From positions 18,332,760 through 18,396,759 of the forward strand of contig OX344762.1 in the NCBI GenBank assembly GCA_947034895.1: a DNA stretch of 64,000 bases, written 5' to 3'. This stretch comes from Rhytidiadelphus loreus (Eukaryota > Streptophyta > Bryopsida > Hypnales > Hylocomiaceae). Below are positions 57,149 to 64,000 of the stretch, one piece after another (position 1 is the first letter of the stretch; every line of letters starts with the position of its first letter). Under the pieces are notes generated by a model. The model had not been told where the DNA came from and did not search any database. It worked only from the letters and a program-made list of their open reading frames with translations. A program made the translations under genes and the position numbers.

Positions 57149-60100
57149 TTAGCCAATCTCAGTCAAGTGTCGTGGACTCCATATTTTAAGAGTGAAATCG
57201 GCAGAGCAGGTTGAAAGGATCGGATCTACAGGATGGAAAACGGCGGCACAAACACGGTCACTGTGACCTTCCAACCGCTGCACAAGCTCGGCAGTCCCCT
57301 GGAAAAACCATCAAGCAAAAAGAGCAAGAGTTCAGAAAAGCTCGTGTGGGTCAGAAAGGAAGGGGCTTAAAATTGGTGGAAATATGGAAGCTGAAAGGGG
57401 AAAATAATTCAAACCTATCCTTCAATGTATGCACGATCGTAGTTTCTGAACTACGATAATATTGCATGAACATGTTAATCAAAGTAGGACTACTGTGAAA
57501 AGGGGCACTCACACTTGGACCACTGACATCGAAGATGTATGCAAAATTATCTGCACTTCCCGTTGCCAAAAGCAGCGCATCGTGCACACTAGCATCTTGA
57601 AACGGTCTGCAAGAACGGACCATTAGACGTGCACTACAACTGCAGAAGAAATGTAGATAAAGATGTATAAAAGGACTAACAGAAGCCTATTCAACTCATT
57701 CAGCAGGAATCGTCATTACAAGAGTGGGCACGATCAATAATAAATCAAGAAATGCTTACGAGGCTTCAGGACTTCGAGGTCTGAAATCGCCATTTACTGA
57801 TAACCCATCAATACTCTTGTGCCAACGCCTTCGGACAGCATGTTGATCTGAAGAAGTAAAACATAGTGAAGCGAATAAGAGACAAAACAACAGGAGTGAC
57901 TATCAAAAATGCTTCAACACCGGGACATGAACACAGAATATCCTACAGATGACCTCCTCTACGCGATCTCCCACCAAAACTTTAGCGTTGACCACAATTA
58001 ATCTCTGATAACCAAAGTATACGATGACCAAAAGGGATTCTCTGATAACAGCCTAGGTTAAAAAATGATCATCCATGATCCAAGTAACACCCTCAGCGGA
58101 GAATGATGTAGTATTCGTGGATAACTTACAGTCATGTCCTTGAAACATAGAGCTCTTGATTGGCCAATTCTTTGTACGGGTGCCATTTATAGCATGGACA
58201 AGTCTCAAACTTCCAAGCTTTAATGGTGGTTGTTCCGTCACAGAATATCTATCATACACTCTCAGAACTGCAATTCCCCCATCCCGCCCCCCGAAAAAAC
58301 ACACATACCAATTGTCAGGAGCATGAAAAGAAAGATGCAGAGATTCGAAATTGAGATGGTGCTCAACATAGTCACCGACTTAAGGGTTCTTACTATCACC
58401 TTCCAACTTCTAAGCTGGGCTTCACGGGATGAAAGCAGTCAAAAAGCATTTTCACAGATAAACCTGACCAATGAAAACAGTAAGAATGTCCTAATACCAT
58501 TATCATAGCTGTTGACAGCCAGATGGACGCCCTCTTCGCTGGCAGCTGCACCCAAATGAATTACAATATAATTACATCGGGTTCAATCAATTCCTTGCGG
58601 CTTTCCCATGGACTCTTCAAAATCCAAGGTACTGAAAATGGAAATGGATGTGATGAAAAAAGAACCAATATAAGGTGCATCATAGAATGTAAGATGCAAA
58701 TTCGAAGTGAATATTCAATAAGATAAGTTTACCATCAGGATTCGCGGAAGACGTGGATAGAGAGGTGATAGGTTTATGGCCGTCTTCATTGTACACAGTC
58801 TCTACACAGGCCTTAGTCCTTAAATCCCAAAGCTTCATCGCACCATGTGAATCTCCCGAGAGGCAAGTATTGCCACTGGGGCTCATTACAAGGGCACCTA
58901 CTTTAGCATCGCCAGTGAGGAGCATTGCCACCCCTCCAGAACTTTGCAAGCGACGGTCCAGTACAAAAACATGCTTTGATGTACTTCCAGCCAAAAATAT
59001 GAAATTATCTGCAGGACAAACAAAGCTTTTAAAAGTTATTTGTGTTCGAGAAGAGTAGAAGTATCTCATAAGAAAATCACAGGCCAGCAGAGTTACTGTT
59101 TAGATTCTAAAACAGAAAGTCCAACCAAAATTCTTAGAATTACTCCCACTCTTAATTGACAAGGTTTGTAAGCTTCACCATGGATAGTACATGAGACCAT
59201 TATGTAGAAGGGTGAAAGTGGTAAGACAACTGGCCTGCAGGATTGAAACGGACAGTCTGAATAAACCCTTGCAACTCGCTGTAAGAATGCACGGCTTTCC
59301 CTGCAACTACATCCCAGTCCTTGACACAATGATCGAATCCACCAGAAAGTAAACGAGTTCCATCATTAGACCAGTCAACATCTGCAACATTCTGTTGATG
59401 CTCCTGGAAGCATTGCACCTATTCAACACACACAAAAACGCACCATGTTAGTAACGAAGATCTGATCAAAATGTAACATTCACCTAAAAGCAGGTCGCTC
59501 AATAAGCGTCAAGAATGTTGAGGAATTTCAGCATTCAGGTATCTGTGAACCAATCTTGAACATTTGGATGTAAGCTTAAACTAAAAATGCATTCAAAACT
59601 AGGTAGCATTCATGTATGTATGCGAAATGGAAAGCGCAAGCAGTAGGAACATACACTCTTGAGTATTCAAGAGAAGCTCGTTGAATAAAAGAGAGTAAGG
59701 TTGAAAGAAACAATTGCAAACCTCACGCTGTGTTTGCACATCCCATATTCGAACACTTTGGTCAAAAGAGCCTGAAGCGAGGAGATTGCTCGCTTTAGCA
59801 AACTGTGCAGCATAAACTGGTCCTTTGTGACCCTGTCCAGACGTAACATAACTCAGACGTTCTCTTCATTTGATATAACACCCAATGTCCACAACTGCAC
59901 GAATGGCTACATCTACAAATATGTCCATACTAGTTTTTCTCCAACGAAGATTTCGTCCCGTTAGGTGAAATACCTTCAAATCACAAGCAAGATAAAATTG
60001 TCGAGCATCTGCTTTACGTTTGCTTTTGGGTACAGCGACACCTGACGGTGGCACATTAGGCATCAGTCTAAATCGAGAATTCAAGACAGCGATTACCCAG

Positions 60101-60776
60101 CATGCCTTGCGATATTGGAAAAGACAAAGAGATAAAAAGATAGCACTACATAACGTGTCCACGCAAATGCAGAAAATCTACATAAACTATGTATCGTGCA
60201 GCAGCACTGACCTTACACAAAAACCATCATAATATTACAAGATATTTCTCGAAACATACTTGGGATTCCCACTTTTTGAGGGACGATGTCAGGCAGATCA
60301 GCAGTTTCTAAGGACTCCGGACCAGCGCTCTCCGGAGTAATAATGCTGTTAATGTCAAAAGGCTTCCCAGTGCGGCCCAAATGCTCTATGCACGCACTAT
60401 GTCTGCTACGTCAAAATATAACACGAAAGCCCACTGAGAACCGCAAGAAACTTAAGAATCACCACACGTATGGCACAATATGTAGGAGGTCATTCCAGAA
60501 CACTGTATTCAAAGCAGTAAAAAGAATTCTATGGAACAATTCAAACATGCAGAACTGCAAATCTTAGCACCACCACCACAGGGTCTGGAATGCGCACCTG
60601 ACACTAAGATCATATACAGCTTTCTTGAGACCCCGATTCTCCTTTTCTAGCTGGTCAAGGCGCTGCCGGAGCTGCTTGTTTTCCTTCAATACCAGATCCA
60701 GGTTGCTTTTGTAGTAGGCTTCCGATCCCGAAGTTTTGACACTCGACAGAGACAGGCGAGATGATGGGGCCGCCAT
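57149..60776 (-). CDS. WD40-repeat protein with N-terminal coiled coil
   Basis: Eleven exons give an uninterrupted 507-residue frame: 60598-60776, 60273-60396, 59974-60105, 59722-59832, 59235-59418, 58733-59008, 58498-58545, 58130-58267, 57760-57847, 57513-57606 and 57149-57298 (stop TAA). Residues about 25-60 form a coiled coil (LKENKQLRQRLDQLEKENRG). WD repeats start near residue 147. The WD ends SVRIWDV, CVKDWDV, AMKLWDL, FAYIFDV and TLKIWSP are visible, as are GH-type starts such as GHKGPVYAAQF and GHSDRVCAAVF. A coiled coil followed by a beta-propeller implies a protein-interaction scaffold. The layout recalls ATG16, but I cannot assign a named family. Phases agree at all junctions. Intron 5 uses a GC donor (CTGCAG then GCCAGT). 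At exon 2 the in-frame donor is GTGGGA, and a stronger-looking GTATGT 13 bases later would break the frame. Confidence 0.85.
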
Positions 60777-61648
60777 GGTCCTCGTCCTTTTTACAATACA
60801 ACACTACTCCGCTTCCCTTTACCCGGTGTCCCACACAAAATTCCTCAGACATCCCACTGAAGAGGGACATCTAAGTAGGCAAGTTGACTCGCGACCACAT
60901 ATCAGTCTTTCGAACGAAACCTGACAAAAGTTGCAGATCCAGAAACCCTAATTCTCAGAATTTCGTGCCTGACCACTTCAGTGTATACAATTTTGCACAT
61001 TTATGACCTAATCAGACACTTGAGCTCGTTGGTAAGGACAGTCCAATCAAAATAGAACACTCCTGCTAGTCCAGCTATCATAGAGTCTTCCAGGTCGATG
61101 AATCGAAATGAAAAGGACACTTGCTATTACACGACATCGAAAATTTGAAAGTGCTGATACAACCTTGGCACAGAAACCTTCATCCTGGAAACATCCCACA
61201 AACTCTTCTCATCCACTCGCAAAGCAAAACCCAAAGCTATGGCACCAATGCAGGTATCAAAGCTTGCAATCAAAATCGCGATGAGCATGAGCAAGCTAAC
61301 CCTAAGGTTCCGGAGTTAGAAATTGGCCTTAGAACAGCTGATTGCCATCGGCCGTGACTAACGCAAACCAAATCCGGTCTGCTCTCAATCAAAAAATCTT
61401 CTTACACGCAGAAGCAAGATCCCCCCTACGCCTGTAGGCCCCTGCATCCAGCTGAATTTCATAACCCCTAAAGAACAAAACCTAGCTCTATGAGAATGTA
61501 AAGCCACAAACATGACCAATCCCGCAACCTCACATCCCCACCCAGCTCCCAAACAAACAATCCATCCCCCAAATCGACCTCGACCTCCCGCAACGCATCC
61601 CCCGGTGGCCAAACACAAATTCACGAAAACCCCATGTCGGAAGGTGCT

Positions 61649-61936
61649 TCAAAATTCCACAAGCGGATCTCTGTTGCAAGACAAGACCCTCGGTTTCCTG
61701 TACCCCAATCTCCGGCTCGCAAATGAGCATGCTGTACAAAGGAACTCGTTTTCGATGCTTTACCACTCAATCGGAGGTAAAGTTTTACAGAGGAATCGGC
61801 AACGAGAAAATAAATGAGAATTGCGGCAAGATGAAGGATGACGAAAGGGGAAAAAACACATACCAAGGAGGAATCCGGAGCGGGGCGGCAGAGAGCAGCA
61901 GAAAGCAACAGCGGTGGCGGAACAGTGCAGATTCAT
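61649..61936 (-). CDS. Candidate small two-exon frame upstream of the WD40 gene
   Basis: ATG at 61934-61936 opens MNLHCSATAVAFCCSLPPRS and ends at a GTATGT donor (61862-61863). A TTTGTACAG acceptor at 61732 continues in phase as ACSFASRRLGYRKPRVLSCN to TGA at 61649-61651, about 51 residues. The Ser/Ala/Arg-rich composition resembles an organelle transit peptide. It may be a uORF in the WD40 leader, a truncated gene or chance. Confidence 0.22.
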
Positions 61937-62021
61937 GGCGGGCTTGGAGATTCTCGAGATGCACTCGCCGGCCTTCCCCGGGCCCTGTATCCACCCCGCT
62001 ATAAGAGCATCGCCAGCCCCC

Positions 62022-62528
62022 GGCACTAAGAGCATCCCCACCAACATGTTCTCTATCCCCAAACTAGTCAACCTTGACTTTATAGGGATGAGACCTTGCG
62101 AGTTCTCTATATGAGCTCCAATATAGGAAATTGGGCCCAACTCTTACCAAGTTCTCTATAAATTTGGGGTAGAGATCTTGTTTCGAGACCGGTGCACGCA
62201 AGCTTCTGTGTCCCCATCTCCATCTGAGGTCCTCTCTTTAAATTTTTAGGGATATAGAACAGATTGGTGGGGATGCTCTAAGTCCTAGACGTTTTCTGCA
62301 AAACGCCAGGCAAGCCATGCCTGCCCGCCCAAAAAATATAAAAGGAGCCTCCTCTATTGAACCGATTTTTCGGAATTTCTACATTTCCTGAAGTAATTCG
62401 GGTCCTTTGATTGCAAATATGAGTTCATAATTTCAAAAAATAAAATTGTGTAAAAAATAAAAAATTTCAGTGTTTCCTACGAGCAGGGGCAGGCGGCGTT
62501 TTGCAAAAAACGTCCAGGACTTAGTGCC
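62022..62528. mobile_element. MITE with GGCACTAAGTCC ends, interrupted by another MITE
   Basis: The right end in reverse complement reads GGCACTAAGTCCTGGACG and then TTTTTTGCAAAACGCC. The left end reads GGCACTAA, is broken by the 62030-62278 element, and resumes TAAGTCCTAGACG and then TTTTCTGCAAAACGCC. The core (GATTGCAAATATGAGTTC) matches that at 39.25 kb. Confidence 0.7.
62030..62278. mobile_element. Tourist-like MITE nested in an older MITE
   Basis: Flanked by TAA (62027-62029, 62279-62281). Left end GAGCATCCCCACCAACATG, then TTCTCTATCCC. The right end in reverse complement is GAGCATCCCCACCAATCTG, then TTCTATATCCC. It is 249 bp and non-coding. The TAA duplication fits PIF/Harbinger MITEs. 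Confidence 0.85.
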
Positions 62529-64000
62529 GAGGATCGCCAACGGCAAGCCAAACAACCCCAGTGTTGTTGGATGAAAAGTGTGCAATAAATGCTTGACATC
62601 ACCAAAATATTATTTTCAACACGGAAAAAAATTATTTTGCAATTTTTCCGGGGACTACAATTTTGTTAAAACTACTTTTTTTCCACAAATAATTCATTGG
62701 ATTAGCAACAATAAAGATTCTTTTTGCTTTGGGCCACTAGGAGTCTTGTGGTTGGTTGGAAAGACAAAAATAGCAAGTTGAACTAGTGGAACAAATAAAT
62801 AGTTATTGTAATGAAATGATGTCCTTATATTTTCCCAAGATCATGTTTCTCTATACTGCTAAAGATGCTCTAACTCTACAAGAACTACTTTATTGCCCAC
62901 TATTCTTTGCTTACTTCTATTCCCACTACAATTCTATGTAGCACTTGAAGACTAATTGGTGGTTAACGTTGTATTGATTGTATCAAGGGATTATACCTAA
63001 AAGAAGAGGCTCTTGAGAAATGCATTGACCAAATGGAGGTATGCAAAATGTGAATGGCAATGGTGAAGGTTGCAAAAGAGGAGGAAAAATAGCAAAGCAA
63101 ACTATTAGCAAAGAAATTGAAGAAGGATAAGAGAGCTAAGAAGAAGTAGGATCATGATGCTCAATGCACAATGGAAAAGGCACAAAAAGTGTTGCGAACA
63201 AAAAACTAAACAAAACACAAAAGATAGTCACCACTCAAGTATGCAAGAATAATTAATAAGTGTGTATTCAAAGAAGTATTTAAATATAAGCAAGGAGATA
63301 AAAAGATGAATAGTTCTTTTCTCCTATTTGTCTAAAATATTCACTAGTTGATTAACCTCCTATGATGAGCTAGTGAGCGTATAAGATAATATATTTATTT
63401 CTTGATAGAAAGCAATGCAATTGGCAATTAAAAGGTTAAAGAAGTTAAAAGAAAAAGTAGGATTGAATCCATCTTCAACTACATTGGCAACACCAGTTTA
63501 CTCAACAGCTACAATCACCCAAGTCACTCAACCCCCTAGTGCTTCACACTCCATGGCCTTGAAGAAACAAGATGTCACTTTAGCTAGTCTTTCCTTACCA
63601 TGGATGCTAGAGGGTAGGTCTTGTATCTCTAAAAATCTAAATGCCCTTGATGTCTCCATCTACAAATTGATTTTGCATGCATCATTTGATTGCATTGACA
63701 TTCATTACCGTCAACATCTAGCAAGTTTAGCACTAATCAAATGAATTATTAAAAGTCAAAAAGAAGCTATCGGCATCCATTCTCAAATTCATAATAATTT
63801 GGCTTTTAGAGATTCAATTTGTTTTATATGTTTCTTAAGCATGAGTCCCTCTTTTAACTTGAGAAGACAAGTTCTTTATATAAGTAGGGTGGTAAGAGGT
63901 AAAACAACCTATGTGGAATATGTAGATTAGAATTTGTAGGAGCTCAATGTGAGCCCCCAATTTGTCACTAAGGACTCATAGTTTTCTTTTTTTTAGATTA
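62529..64000. other. AT-rich intergenic, no confident gene
   Basis: A Lys-rich stretch at 63000-63200 and a 109-codon plus-strand frame at 63415-63744 (MQLAIKRLKKLKEK...) could be remains of a transposon-encoded protein, but no domain is recognised. Confidence 0.3.

Noticed and set aside
57351..57623. Continuous 90-codon frame across WD40 exon 10 and its flanks
   Set aside because: Only 57513-57606 is exon. The rest reads through the CTTGCAG acceptor and the GTGAGT donor.
63415..63744. 109-codon plus-strand frame as a gene
   Set aside because: No domain, no splice context and AT-rich flanks. It is kept only as a remark in the intergenic entry.

Overview
The window looks like nuclear DNA from a land plant. 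It is AT-rich, the recognisable genes are broken by GT-AG introns, and plant-type families are present: a bHLH regulator with an ACT-like C-terminus, a small plant-style single-pass membrane protein and a WD40 protein. A decayed hAT transposase resembles a lineage I associate with mosses, lycophytes and ferns. That suggests a non-seed plant, but this is inference and no species is claimed.

Genes are few and all the convincing ones lie on the minus strand. They are a membrane protein gene (21843-23544, two exons around a 1.2 kb intron), a bHLH-ACT gene (37048-38271) and an eleven-exon WD40 gene (57149-60776). Candidate exons of low confidence lie near 24.0-24.3 kb, 34.5 kb and 61.6-61.9 kb. 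Nothing in the sequence says these genes work together. The WD40 protein is probably a scaffold and the bHLH a transcription factor.

The rest is mostly mobile DNA. A hAT-like transposase pseudogene fills 0.1-3.0 kb. A very young non-autonomous LTR retrotransposon lies at 7495-11378 (585-bp LTRs with one visible difference, TCCTA target duplication, tRNA-Asp-like primer site); it carries only a coiled-coil ORF and a second ORF in the -1 frame. A 1.9-kb CACTA-type element with TTT duplications is at 39683-41611, and a near-perfect 203-bp CACTA-type hairpin with TAT duplications is at 25813-26015. MITEs flanked by TAA, some nested, lie at 45.7 and 62.0 kb. Hairpin elements lie at 4.5, 35.0, 44.1 and 46.9 kb, and a long-TIR element lies at 24.5-25.2 kb.

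The most notable signal is a crowd of about ten elements of 0.2-0.9 kb (7.1, 12.4, 26.9, 27.7, 28.5, 29.6, 30.5, 44.9, 50.1, 53.5 and 54.6 kb). Almost all are bounded by TTAA and begin CCCC/CCCT with matching GGG ends. Several form related pairs in opposite orientation. TTAA plus CCC...GGG ends are the hallmarks of piggyBac-type transposons, which are little described in land plants. No piggyBac transposase is visible here, so they would be non-autonomous.
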